Shown: piece after piece, positions 23,522 through 32,088 of the stretch | How positions within the stretch are numbered: position 1 is the first letter of the stretch | How the letters are laid out: each line of letters opens with the position of its first letter | Source of the DNA: Burkholderiales bacterium | Lineage (GTDB): Bacteria > Pseudomonadota > Gammaproteobacteria > Burkholderiales > JAEUOS01 | Direction: 5' to 3' | Length of the DNA: 49,239 bases | NCBI GenBank assembly: GCA_947473125.1 | Contig: CANJDH010000027.1 | Coordinates: forward strand, 1 to 49,239 | The notes under the pieces: generated by a model | What the model was told of the DNA's origin: nothing | The model's input: only the letters and a program-made list of their open reading frames with translations | Database searches by the model: none | Position numbers and translations under genes: made by a program

Positions 23522-24727
23522 TTATTTTTTGTCGGTCTTGTCCCACTCCTTGAGCGGATCCTTGATCGCCGCGGTGATCGTTTCCAGTTCCACATTGGCG
23601 AGCTTGCCGCCGACCTTGCGTACTTCGCGCAGGTATTCCGGATTGATGATGTCGCGGGTATCCGGATCGATCGAGAACGCACCGCGCGGGCTGGTCGTGC
23701 TCTTGTAGGTTTTCCAGAAATCAACGGTCTTTTGCGCGTCAATCGTGCCCTTCTGGGCGCGGATCGCCGCGTAGATCGCCTCCATCGCGTCCCATGCGCC
23801 CACCACCATGAAGCCAGGATTGAGGTTCTCACCGTATTCCTTTTTGTATGCAGCAACGAAGGCCTTGTTGGCAGGGCGGTCGGCCGCAGCCGAGTAGTGG
23901 TGTACCGTGGTCACGCCAAGGGCTGCGTCACCCATGCCGGCCAACTCTTCATCAGTCACGATGTCGCCCGTGCCGAGGTACTTGATGTTGACCTTGTCCA
24001 TATTGAGGTCGGTGTACGCCTTCATCATCGCAGCCGCCTGCTTGCCGGCCGGGTTGAAGGCGAAAATCACATCGGGTTTGGCATCCTTGATGCGCTGCAT
24101 GAAAGGCACGAAATCGGGGTTGGCAAACGGGATGCGCACCGCACCGAGGATCTCGCCGCCGCCTTCCTTGAAGCCGCGCGTGAAGCAGCCTTCGGCCTCA
24201 TGGCCCGGCGCAAAATCGCTGACCGCCGTGTAAGCTTTTTTGTACTTCTTGGCGGCCCACTGCCCGGCCGGGTAGGCGGACTGGCACAAGGTAAACGATG
24301 TGCGCGCCATGTATGGCGCTGCGTTCAGGATTTTGGCCCCGGCAGCGTTCATGCTCATCACCGGCACTTTGGCTTCGGTGGAAAGCGGCGCAATCGCGGC
24401 CAGGTTCGGCGTCCAGACAATGCCGGTAATCAGTTGCACCTTGTCGCGCACGATCAACTCTTGTGCGATGCGCTTGGCCACGTCCGGGTTGGCGCCGGTG
24501 TCATCCCGCTGCACAAGTTCAATTTTTACGCCGGGTGGCAACTTGTCGGCGTTGAGCTTCATGTAAAGCTTCACGCCTTTGTCGATCTGGTCGCCTTGGG
24601 CAGCACCGGGACCGCTGTAGGAGCTGATCAGGCCGATCTTGATGGTTTGCGCCGCCACCGGCAAGGCAGTCACGCCGCAGGCCAGTGCGGCCACGACGAG
24701 AGTGGTTCGAAGTGTGTACGAATTCAT
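23522..24727 (-). CDS. Branched-chain-type ABC transporter substrate-binding protein
   Basis: This 401-residue periplasmic receptor has a signal peptide (MNSYTLRTTLVVAALACGVTALPVAAQ) and the Peripla_BP_6 fold starting IKIGLISSYSGPGAAQGDQIDKG. This subfamily (LivK-like) binds amino acids, but in betaproteobacteria many members bind aromatic or fatty acids. The ATG at 24727 has AAGGAGA close upstream and its own promoter at 24777-24805. It begins the transporter operon livK-H-M-G-F. Its placement inside a CoA-catabolic block suggests it imports that pathway's acid substrate. Confidence 0.92.
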   Translation of the reverse strand: MNSYTLRTTLVVAALACGVTALPVAAQTIKIGLISSYSGPGAAQGDQIDKGVKLYMKLNADKLPPGVKIELVQRDDTGANPDVAKRIAQELIVRDKVQLITGIVWTPNLAAIAPLSTEAKVPVMSMNAAGAKILNAAPYMARTSFTLCQSAYPAGQWAAKKYKKAYTAVSDFAPGHEAEGCFTRGFKEGGGEILGAVRIPFANPDFVPFMQRIKDAKPDVIFAFNPAGKQAAAMMKAYTDLNMDKVNIKYLGTGDIVTDEELAGMGDAALGVTTVHHYSAAADRPANKAFVAAYKKEYGENLNPGFMVVGAWDAMEAIYAAIRAQKGTIDAQKTVDFWKTYKSTTSPRGAFSIDPDTRDIINPEYLREVRKVGGKLANVELETITAAIKDPLKEWDKTDKK

Positions 24728-24776
24728 GATGTCTCCTTGTCTTATATGGGGCGGCCCATGGACAAAAGCCTGGTTC

Positions 24777-24805
24777 AGTATAGCGCCTGGCGCAGGGGGA
24801 TTGAA
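24777..24805 (-). promoter_or_regulatory. Sigma-70 promoter of the Liv-type transporter operon
   Basis: On the minus strand TTCAAT (24805-24800) and TATACT (24782-24777) are 17 bp apart. The start near 24770 gives a leader of about 43 nt with AAGGAGA before the ATG at 24727. The transporter can thus be expressed separately from the upstream catabolic genes. The 270-bp gap 24728-24997 holds nothing else I can identify. Confidence 0.65.
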
Positions 24806-24997
24806 CACGATTTCGAGCACATCAGGTATGCCATAACGCTATATCGACGTCGGCGACATGTTGATTTGGGCGCGCTCGCGCCCCGGCGCGAAAAGCGGCT
24901 TGCGATGGAAGCAGAGCCGGTCTCGAGAGCAGGCGCATTGGGCTGCAACCCCGCACCCCGCGCACCCAAGGTCGCGAGAGGCAGGCCTTGCCACGCA

Positions 24998-25330
24998 TCA
25001 GTCCAGCTCGACCACCGGCAGGCGCAGCAGCGCATGCCCCATCGCCTTGCCGGTCTGGTCGAGGCGCACGGTGCAGGTGGCGCCACCACCCAGTGCCCCC
25101 CGCATCACCACCATCAGGGCTTCGATGTTGTCCATCGGGTAGCAGGTGACCTGGCCGGTGACCCACTCGCCATAGAGTGCCCTGACGCGCTCCGGCGTCA
25201 CGCTCGCCAGCAGCAAGGGATAAAGCTCGGGCGACTTGGCGATCAGCCCGGCGCTGCAGATGTTGCCCTTGTCGCCGGAGCGCACGTACGCAATGTCGGC
25301 AAGCAATCGTGGCTGTGTCGCGGTTGCCAT
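24998..25330 (-). CDS. AtuA C-terminal-type (ferredoxin-fold) protein
   Basis: This 110-residue protein matches the small C-terminal domain of AtuA-type proteins, starting LLADIAYVRSGDKGNICSAGLIAK and containing YPMDNIEALMVVMRGALGGGATC. In many genomes this domain is fused to the large DUF1446 domain; here it is a separate gene directly after it. The ATG at 25330 has GGAGG at good distance; a GTG at 25336 would overlap the upstream stop. Both parts probably form one complex. AtuA is needed for citronellol/geranylate (acyclic terpene) use in Pseudomonas, but its chemistry is unknown. Confidence 0.85.
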   Translation of the reverse strand: MATATQPRLLADIAYVRSGDKGNICSAGLIAKSPELYPLLLASVTPERVRALYGEWVTGQVTCYPMDNIEALMVVMRGALGGGATCTVRLDQTGKAMGHALLRLPVVELD

Positions 25331-25332
25331 GG

Positions 25333-26709
25333 TCACGCCTCCAGCACTTCAACGCGCTGTTTGACGAACGCGCGCGGAATCAGGGTGGGCCAAAGCGACA
25401 CCACCGGGCGCGGCTTGATCGGCGCGCCGAACGAGGTGCCGCCGGGACCCATGATCCACAGGTTTGCGCCGGCACGACGCACCTTGTCGGCCTCTTCCAT
25501 GGAGTGCGTCTTGACGGCGACACGCAGCCCGACCTCATTGAGGTGTGCGGCTTGCTCGGGTGTCGGCAGAGGCGCTGCCGGCCCGTGCAGGGTATTGATG
25601 CCGATGAAATCGAAGTGAACCTGCTCGGCCTTGAGCCCGAGGCGTTCAAAGCGCTCCAGCGTGGTCTGCCTTGCCTTCCGGGCACGCTCGAACGCATGCG
25701 GCCAGGGAAAAAATGCAATCGACTCGCCGATCCAGCCATCGCTGTAGCCGATCACCAGCTTGAGCATGTCGGGAGCGGGCTTGCCGCGTACGCCCGAGAC
25801 GCGCACGCGATCCGGCCCCGCATCCGACAGTCGCAGCGAGGTAAAGTCGGCCACGCCGTCGGGCATCAGGTAATTGTTGGGGTCGCCGATCTCGTAAACC
25901 ATGTGCTCCTTGATCGTGTGCTGGTCGATGCGCCCGCCCGAGCCGGCCACTTTGCCGATTTCGGCGCTGCCGTCTGCATGAAAGTCGAACCAGGGAAAGC
26001 CGACCTTGCCCATCATCGGCATCTGGTCGAAGCGCGACGACATGCCGCCGGTGCAGGCCGACGCGCATTCGACAATATGGCCCAACGCCACGGCCGCGGC
26101 AACCCGGTCAATGTGCGCAGCATCGTGCTTCCAGCCGAACGTGTGCATGATCGGCCCCACATAGACCGCGTTGTCCGATACCCGCCCGGCCACCACCACG
26201 TCCGCCCGTTCGTGGAGGCTCTCGATGATGCCGCTGCAATCGGTATAGACGTTGGCCGAGACCACGCGCTTGCGGATCTCCGCAAAATTTGTCGCGCCGG
26301 TGTCCATGTGGGTGAGCGGCACGCCGGCATCCAGCATGACGTCAATATCGCCGAGCAGGTCATCGCCTTCGATCAGCGCCACGCGCGTGCCATGCAGGCC
26401 CGCATCACGTGCTTCACGCACTACGGCCTCGGCTGCCGCACGCGGATTAACGCCGCCGCCGTTTGAAATGAGCCTGGTGCCGCGTTCGCGCGCCAGCGGC
26501 ATCATGGCTTTCATGTAAGCCACCGCATCGGGCACATAGCCGGCTGACGGATGTTTTTGCTTCTGGCGCTGCAACAGCGCCATGGTGAGTTCGGCCAGAA
26601 AATCGAAACACAGGTAATCGAGCTCGCCCTTGTCGAGCAGCTCCATTGCCGGGTCCATGCCGTCCCCCCAAAAGCCGCTGCCGGCGCCGAGGCGAATCGA
26701 TGATTTCAT
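25333..26709 (-). CDS. AtuA-like acyclic terpene utilisation family protein (DUF1446)
   Basis: This 458-residue protein is the large domain of the AtuA family, with a start like SIRLGAGSGFWGDGMDPAMEL, the loops ISNGGGVNP and GDDLLGDID, and AGRVSDNAVYVGP. It is cytoplasmic with no signal. Its role is unknown beyond a genetic link to terpenoid and methyl-branched acid degradation. The small C-terminal partner follows at once. The ATG at 26709 is preceded 11 bp earlier by the stop of the Bug receptor gene. It lies among CoA-transferase, dehydrogenase and hydratase genes, suggesting a branched or cyclic acid substrate. Confidence 0.9.
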   Translation of the reverse strand: MKSSIRLGAGSGFWGDGMDPAMELLDKGELDYLCFDFLAELTMALLQRQKQKHPSAGYVPDAVAYMKAMMPLARERGTRLISNGGGVNPRAAAEAVVREARDAGLHGTRVALIEGDDLLGDIDVMLDAGVPLTHMDTGATNFAEIRKRVVSANVYTDCSGIIESLHERADVVVAGRVSDNAVYVGPIMHTFGWKHDAAHIDRVAAAVALGHIVECASACTGGMSSRFDQMPMMGKVGFPWFDFHADGSAEIGKVAGSGGRIDQHTIKEHMVYEIGDPNNYLMPDGVADFTSLRLSDAGPDRVRVSGVRGKPAPDMLKLVIGYSDGWIGESIAFFPWPHAFERARKARQTTLERFERLGLKAEQVHFDFIGINTLHGPAAPLPTPEQAAHLNEVGLRVAVKTHSMEEADKVRRAGANLWIMGPGGTSFGAPIKPRPVVSLWPTLIPRAFVKQRVEVLEA

Positions 26710-26720
26710 GGGCCCTCGCC

Positions 26721-27716
26721 CTATTCCGGTTCGATGCCGGCGTTCTTGACCAGGCGTGCCCAGCGTTCGATCTCGCCGCGCTGGAATGCCGCCAGTTCGG
26801 CCGGCGTCCCGGGAATTGGCCGCCAGGCGTTCTGGCCAAAGTATTTCAGCGCTTCGTCGGACTTCATGATCGGCACCACCACGCTGTTGATTTTTGCGAC
26901 CACATCCTGCGGCGTTCCCGCAGGCGCAAACATGGCGAGCCATCCCGACACCTCATAACCGGCCACGCCCTGCTCGGCGATCGTCGGGATGTCTTCATAG
27001 CCCGTCATGCGTACTCTTGTAGACACGCCGAGCGCCTTGAGCTTACCGGCGCGCACGTGCGGCATGATCGCGGGCGCATCGCCGAACACCATGTCGATCT
27101 GGCCGCCGAGCACATCGGTGATGGCGCCGGGCAAGGTTTTGTAGGGTACGTGCACGATGTCGATGCCGGCCAGGTCGCGCATCACCTCCCCGCCGGCGCG
27201 CGACGACGAATTGCCACTGCCGAAGGTCATCTTGCCGGGGTTCTTCTTGGCCAACGCAATCAGTTCCTGCACATTTTTGACCGGCATGTCAGGCCGCACC
27301 CCCAGTACCACCCCGCCAATGATGATTCCCGTGACCGGCGCGAAATCCTTCACCGGGTCATACGGCACTTTTTTGAACAGCGCCAGGTTGGCGGCGTGCG
27401 TGGTGTTGGTGCCGACGACAACGGTGTAGCCGTCGGCCGGCTGCTGCAGGACAAATTGCAGGGCGATGAAGCCGTTGGCGCCCGGCTTGTTGTCAACCAC
27501 CACGGTCTGTTTGGTCGCCTCGGTGAAGCGCTGCGCGATGAAACGCGCGGCAAGGTCAGTTGTGGTGCCCGCGCCAAACGGCACGACAAAGCGCACCGGC
27601 TTGTTGGGGTAGGCCGTTGGCGCCTGCCCCCTTGCGATCGATGGCAGGGCCGCGACGGACATTGCGGCAAGGCCGCCGGTGACCAGGGTACGGCGACGTG
27701 ATGCGGTCGGATTCAT
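26721..27716 (-). CDS. Bug-family (tripartite tricarboxylate) solute receptor
   Basis: This 331-residue periplasmic binding protein of the TctC/Bug family starts MNPTASRRRTLVTGGLAAMSV, a twin-arginine-like signal. The mature part YPNKPVRFVVPFGAGTTTDLAARF is typical. Bug proteins bind carboxylates and hand them to TctAB or work in sensing. No TctA or TctB gene lies in this window. It is embedded between a MaoC gene and the AtuA gene, so it probably senses or binds the same acid. It is one of three Bug proteins here. Confidence 0.93.
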   Translation of the reverse strand: MNPTASRRRTLVTGGLAAMSVAALPSIARGQAPTAYPNKPVRFVVPFGAGTTTDLAARFIAQRFTEATKQTVVVDNKPGANGFIALQFVLQQPADGYTVVVGTNTTHAANLALFKKVPYDPVKDFAPVTGIIIGGVVLGVRPDMPVKNVQELIALAKKNPGKMTFGSGNSSSRAGGEVMRDLAGIDIVHVPYKTLPGAITDVLGGQIDMVFGDAPAIMPHVRAGKLKALGVSTRVRMTGYEDIPTIAEQGVAGYEVSGWLAMFAPAGTPQDVVAKINSVVVPIMKSDEALKYFGQNAWRPIPGTPAELAAFQRGEIERWARLVKNAGIEPE

Positions 27717-27754
27717 GGTGACTCCTTGAACAGTATGTGGGTAAAAAAGCAGTG

Positions 27755-28246
27755 TCAGCCGGTAGCGTGGGCATCGCGCCCCTTGACCATGCGCATCGGG
27801 TTGTAGGTTGCCACGATTTCGCCGCGCTGGTTGACCACACGGTTCATGGTACGCAACAGGCCGCGCCCCGGCTTGCTGGTGGCGCGGGCCTCGACCACTT
27901 CGCACTCCACGTGAATCGTGTCTCCGGCCACCGTGGGTTTGAGGATGCGCAGGTCGCATTCGAGAAACGCCATGCCGGTGCGCTGCATGGTCGACTGCAT
28001 CAGCAGGCCTTCGGAGATGCAGAACACCAGCGACCCCGGCACCGGGCGCGCACCGATGCGCGATTCCGACTTGATGTACTCAAGGTTGGTGAACATTTCC
28101 TCGACCATGCCGGTAATGCCGACAAACAGGGTGATATCGGCCTCTGTGATGGTGCGGCCGAGCGTCTGGAAACGCTGGCCAAGGGTGACATCATCCCAGT
28201 GCAGGCCCATGCCCATGACCGGCATATCGTTGTCAACGTTACTCAT
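27755..28246 (-). CDS. MaoC-family (hot-dog fold) dehydratase
   Basis: This 163-residue single hot-dog domain protein is a probable (R)-specific enoyl-CoA hydratase. Family blocks are LGQRFQTLGRTITEADITLFVGITG, with the catalytic-type Asp, and a later RPVPGSLVF stretch; the canonical His of the HxxD-type motif is not obvious. It overlaps the CoA-transferase stop by 4 bp. It resembles the second MaoC gene at 30649 and the two may form a heterodimer. Confidence 0.88.
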   Translation of the reverse strand: MSNVDNDMPVMGMGLHWDDVTLGQRFQTLGRTITEADITLFVGITGMVEEMFTNLEYIKSESRIGARPVPGSLVFCISEGLLMQSTMQRTGMAFLECDLRILKPTVAGDTIHVECEVVEARATSKPGRGLLRTMNRVVNQRGEIVATYNPMRMVKGRDAHATG

Positions 28247-29478
28247 GCGATTCTCCCGATCACCTTCTGTTGTTCGAGCGACGCCAGCGCAGCCTCATCG
28301 AGGCCGAGGATGCGTTGCAGCACCCCGGTGGTGTGTTCGCCCAGTTGCGGTGGGGCGAAGCGGTATTCGACCGGCGATTCCGACAGGCGCATTGGGCTGG
28401 CAATCGACGGCACTTGCCCGCTCTTCGAATGGGCCAGCGACAAGCGCATGCCGCGCGCTTGAACCTGCGGGTCGGCAAATACGCGGTCAATCGAATTGAT
28501 CGGTCCGCAGGGCACGTCCACCGCCTCCATCGCGGCGACCCATTCATCAAGGGAGCGGGTACGCGTGATGCTTTCGAGCAAAGGAATCAGCGCTGCGTAG
28601 TTGGCCACCCGATCGGAAATGGTGCGAAAGCGCGCGTCGGTACCGATCTCCGGCCGGCCCATGGCAATGCTCATGCGCACGAACTGCGCGTCGTTGCCTA
28701 CCGCCAGGATCATGAAGCCGTCAGAGGTAGGGAACGACTGGTAGGGCGCAATGTTCGGATGGCCGTTGCCGGTACGCACCGGGGCTTTGCCGGTGGTGAG
28801 GTAGTTCATCCCCTGGTTGGCGAGGACCGCCACCTGGGTGTCAAGCAAGGCAATGTCGATGTGCTGGCCGCCACCACCTGCATCGCGATGCCGCAGTGCC
28901 GCAAGGATTGCCACGGTGGCGTACATGCCCGACAGTATGTCTGCGAGTGCCACACCGGCTCGCTGCGGTCCGCCGCCCGGCCGGTCATCGCGCTCCCCGG
29001 TCACGCTCATGAGACCGCCCATGCCCTGGATCAGGTAGTCGTATCCGGCACGCTGCCGATACGGCCCGGTCTGGCCAAAGCCGGTAATCGAGCAATAAAT
29101 CAGGTCGGGCAATTCGGCATGCAGGGTGGCGTAATCGAGTCCGTACCTGGCAAGCCCGCCTACCTTATAGTTTTCAATCAGCACATCGCACTTGGCTGCC
29201 AGGGCGCACACCAGTTTGCGGCCCTCGGGCGTGGCAATGTCGAGCGCCACCGATTCCTTGTTACGGTTGGCTGCAAAGAAATAGGCCGCATCTGCATCGG
29301 CGCCGGTCTGGGCATCGCGCATGAACGGTGGGCCCATCTGGCGCGTGTCGTCGCCGCTGCCGGGTTTTTCGATCTTGATCACCTCGGCGCCGAGGTCAGC
29401 GAGATTTTGTGTCGCCCATGGCCCGGCGAGAATGCGCGTCAGGTCGAGGATGCGGATGCCGTGCAGTGGTCCGGCCAT
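28243..29478 (-). CDS. Class III CoA transferase (CaiB/BaiF family)
   Basis: This 411-residue transferase shows GIRILDLTRILAGPWATQNLADLGAEVIKIEKPGSGDDTR in its first 45 residues, then ANRNKESVALDI and the probable catalytic Asp in ALADILSGMYA. It should activate the pathway's free acid with CoA taken from a donor. It lies 12 bp after the acyl-CoA dehydrogenase stop and is coupled to the MaoC gene. Confidence 0.94.
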   Translation of the reverse strand: MAGPLHGIRILDLTRILAGPWATQNLADLGAEVIKIEKPGSGDDTRQMGPPFMRDAQTGADADAAYFFAANRNKESVALDIATPEGRKLVCALAAKCDVLIENYKVGGLARYGLDYATLHAELPDLIYCSITGFGQTGPYRQRAGYDYLIQGMGGLMSVTGERDDRPGGGPQRAGVALADILSGMYATVAILAALRHRDAGGGGQHIDIALLDTQVAVLANQGMNYLTTGKAPVRTGNGHPNIAPYQSFPTSDGFMILAVGNDAQFVRMSIAMGRPEIGTDARFRTISDRVANYAALIPLLESITRTRSLDEWVAAMEAVDVPCGPINSIDRVFADPQVQARGMRLSLAHSKSGQVPSIASPMRLSESPVEYRFAPPQLGEHTTGVLQRILGLDEAALASLEQQKVIGRIA

Positions 29479-29490
29479 GGTTTCAGGCCT

Positions 29491-30630
29491 CTAGATGCGC
29501 AGCGATTTGGCGATGATGGTGCGCTGGATCTGCGAGGTGCCGCCACCAATGGTGCCCTGCATGCCTTCGCGAAAATAGCGCTCCATGTCGGCCTCAGGCA
29601 GCATGCCGTGGCCGCCGAGGATCTGCATGCCCTGGCGCGTCACGGTCTGCAACGTCTCCGAAGCGATCAACTTGGCCATGCTCACTTCACGCGCGCAAGG
29701 CAAGCCTTTGGAGGCCATGTCGGCCGCGCGATACACCATCAGGCGCGCCGCATCAACGGCGGTCTGCATGTCGGCCAGCATGTGCCGGATCACCTGGAAT
29801 TCGTAGATTGCCTTGTCGAACTGGATGCGGTCGTGCGCGTATTGCAACGCATCGCTGACCGCCTGCTGCGCGTTGCCTACATAGGCCGCCGACACGGCGA
29901 CGCGTTCAAGCTCGAGGTGGTCGGTAATGATGGCCCAGCCGGCGCCGGGATCGCCCAGGATGCAATCGCCGGGAATGCGCGCGCCGTCGGCGAAGATTTC
30001 GGTGGTGCCGGTGGCACGCCGCGCCATGGTCGGCAGGCGGCGGATATCAAGGCCCGGCGTGTCGTTGGGCACCAGCAATACCGAGAGGCCGAAGTGCTTC
30101 TTGGCATCAAGATCGGTGCGTACCAACATCGCGATGGTGACATTTTTTGCCGCCGCGCCGGAGCACCAGAGCTTCTGCCCGTTGATCACCCAGTCGTCGC
30201 CGTTACGCTCGGCGCGGGTGCGCGTATTGGCGGCATCCGAGCCGGCGGAAGGTTCGGAAATCGAAATCGAGAAGCGCCGCTCGCCGCGCATGAAGGTGCC
30301 GAGGTACTTGTCGCGCTGCGCCTGGGTACCGAACTTGACCACGTTCATCGCGGTGAAGGTCGAGACCATGAACGCGGTGGCGAAGTCGAAGCCATAACGC
30401 GCCAGGCCTTCGCACATCAGGGCGTAATCGAAAATGGTGCCGCCGTCGCCGCCCTGCTCTTCGGGGATCAGGAGGCGCAACCAGCCTAGTTTGGCGACCT
30501 TTTCGTAGGCTTCGTAGGGGTAGCGGCGCTCGGTGTCGCACTCGCGCACGTAGGCACAGGTAATTTCGTCTTTCATCACCCGGGCGACAGTGTCGCGCCA
30601 CATCAGTTGCTCTTCGGTCAGGAAATCCAT
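29491..30630 (-). CDS. Acyl-CoA dehydrogenase
   Basis: This 379-residue flavoprotein would introduce a double bond into a CoA-bound acid. It shows the FAD/substrate motif FSISISEPSAGSDAANT, WVINGQKLWCSGA, and a C-terminal block ending GGGTSQIQR. In the usual pattern (YEGTSEIQ) a Glu at that place is the catalytic base; here it is Gly362. The base may lie elsewhere, as in isovaleryl-CoA dehydrogenase, or the activity may differ. It lies between a MaoC gene and the CoA transferase. Confidence 0.92.
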   Translation of the reverse strand: MDFLTEEQLMWRDTVARVMKDEITCAYVRECDTERRYPYEAYEKVAKLGWLRLLIPEEQGGDGGTIFDYALMCEGLARYGFDFATAFMVSTFTAMNVVKFGTQAQRDKYLGTFMRGERRFSISISEPSAGSDAANTRTRAERNGDDWVINGQKLWCSGAAAKNVTIAMLVRTDLDAKKHFGLSVLLVPNDTPGLDIRRLPTMARRATGTTEIFADGARIPGDCILGDPGAGWAIITDHLELERVAVSAAYVGNAQQAVSDALQYAHDRIQFDKAIYEFQVIRHMLADMQTAVDAARLMVYRAADMASKGLPCAREVSMAKLIASETLQTVTRQGMQILGGHGMLPEADMERYFREGMQGTIGGGTSQIQRTIIAKSLRI

Positions 30631-30648
30631 GTCGTGTGGTCCGGTAGG

Positions 30649-31098
30649 TCAGGCGGCATCAAGCAGCGGCGTGCGTCGGATCAGCAGGCTGAACTCGCAG
30701 CTCAGCACCGTCTCGTCACGCTGGTTGTGGATGGTCAGCAGGTTGGTGACGACGCCGTGTGCATCGCCCCGGTCCTTGAGGCGAATGATCTCGGCTTCGG
30801 CATGGATCGTGTCGCCGATGAAGCTGGGCTTCAAAAAGCGCAGCTTGTCGACGCCATAGAAAGCCTCGACCAGCGCCGAATCAAAACCGAGCAACGCGTT
30901 GCCAATCACGAATACCAGGCCGCCCTGCACGATGCGCTGGCCGAACATCGCCTTTTTGGCAAATTCGGCATTGGCGTGGATTTCCAGCCAGTTGCCGGTA
31001 AGGCCGCAAAAGTTGACCACGTCGGTTTCGGTAAGGGTGCGGCCGCGCGAACGCAGGCGTTGCCCGATTGTCAGCTCGCCATACGGTTTGTTGACCAT
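30649..31098 (-). CDS. MaoC-family (hot-dog fold) dehydratase, second copy
   Basis: This 149-residue hot-dog protein resembles the MaoC gene at 27755: KPYGELTIGQRLRSRGRTLTETDVVNFCGLTGNW. It keeps a hydratase-like region with the sequence NWLEIHANAEFAKKAMFGQRIVQGGLVF, where Glu/His-Ala-Asn replaces the usual D-x-x-P-x-H. The ATG at 31098 is preferred to a TTG at 31116 that would overlap the previous stop. It is probably a CoA-ester hydratase of the block. Confidence 0.87.
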   Translation of the reverse strand: MVNKPYGELTIGQRLRSRGRTLTETDVVNFCGLTGNWLEIHANAEFAKKAMFGQRIVQGGLVFVIGNALLGFDSALVEAFYGVDKLRFLKPSFIGDTIHAEAEIIRLKDRGDAHGVVTNLLTIHNQRDETVLSCEFSLLIRRTPLLDAA

Positions 31099-31112
31099 CC
31101 TGTTTCGTCTCC

Positions 31113-31928
31113 TCAACGGCCCTGCCAGCGCGGCGGGCGTTTTTCGATGAAGGCGCGCGGGCCTTCCTGGGCATCTTCGCTTGAATATACCGCATGGTGC
31201 AGGCGCTTCGATTCTTCACCGCCCGCCTGCGCACCCAGGGCCACGCTGGCAAGCAGGCCAGCCTTGCCGACATTGACCGACAGCGGCGCATTGCGCGCAA
31301 TACGCTGCGCTAACTCGCGCGCCCTGGCCCGCACCGCATCCGGCGTCGGCTCGACATAATTGACGAAGCCGAGCTGGTGAAAGCGTTCGACCGGCATCAT
31401 GTCGGCAGTAGTGATCAACTCCATCAGGATCGCCAGAGGCAGCATCGCCACCATCGGCGCGGCCCACGGCGAGCCGCGACCGACCCGGCCCTCACTGATG
31501 GCGCCCGAGGTGCCGGCGAGGCCGACGCGCATGTCGGCGTTGGCGGCTAGCACCATGCCGGCCGCCAGGAAATGCCCGGTCATCGCGGCGATGATCGGCA
31601 CGCGCACGCGACGCATGCGTTCGTAGAAAGGGTCATCGAGCAGATCGAGAATGTCCTTGCCGGTCTCGGCCTTGGCACGCGCCGCCTCGGCGAGGTCCAT
31701 ACCTGCGCAAAAGCTGCCGCAATCGGCCGACGTCAGGATGACCGCGCGCACATCCGGCGTGTCGTCAATCTGATCCCACAAAGCGAACAGGCGGGCGTTG
31801 GCCGCCATTGACATCGCATTGCGGCGCTCGGGGCGATTCAGGGTGATGGTGGCGATGCCGGGTTCAAGTGCCAGCTTTACCTGGCTTTCCGGCGATGGCG
31901 AATCCAGGGCAACTAGAGTAGCAGGCAC
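31113..31928 (-). CDS. Enoyl-CoA hydratase/isomerase family protein (crotonase)
   Basis: This roughly 271-residue crotonase has ATITLNRPERRNAMS, SFCAGMDLAEA (oxyanion-hole region), and PIIAAMTGHFLAAGMVLAANADMRVG. The start is unclear: there is no ATG in a good place, and a GTG at 31928 is the most reasonable since it begins shortly before the conserved core. It is the first gene of the minus-strand catabolic operon and is divergent from the IlvD/Edd gene at 32089, with the shared control region between about 31929 and 32088. Confidence 0.82.
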   Translation of the reverse strand: MPATLVALDSPSPESQVKLALEPGIATITLNRPERRNAMSMAANARLFALWDQIDDTPDVRAVILTSADCGSFCAGMDLAEAARAKAETGKDILDLLDDPFYERMRRVRVPIIAAMTGHFLAAGMVLAANADMRVGLAGTSGAISEGRVGRGSPWAAPMVAMLPLAILMELITTADMMPVERFHQLGFVNYVEPTPDAVRARARELAQRIARNAPLSVNVGKAGLLASVALGAQAGGEESKRLHHAVYSSEDAQEGPRAFIEKRPPRWQGR

Positions 31929-32088
31929 GGCAGTGGCGGAAGCGGGTTCGGAACGACAGTCAATCCCTATGATCGCCTTGCCACCTGGTTTCGTCAACCA
32001 TTGCTTATGCTGGGGCAAAACCAGGATGCCACGAGTGCGGCGCGCCACAAACCGATATGATGCGGCTGAACTTTCCATCGAGCATCTC

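Noticed and set aside
20046-24727. A genuine leucine/isoleucine/valine transporter.
   Set aside because: The family name is only structural. The surroundings are CoA-catabolic, so a different carboxylate is more likely; left open.
23351-25618. A 755-codon open frame on the plus strand.
   Set aside because: It is antisense to the LivH start, the binding protein and the AtuA genes, all of which show clear family motifs. The plus-strand translation has none.
28270-30489. A 739-codon open frame on the plus strand.
   Set aside because: It is antisense to the CoA transferase and acyl-CoA dehydrogenase and shows no recognisable domain.
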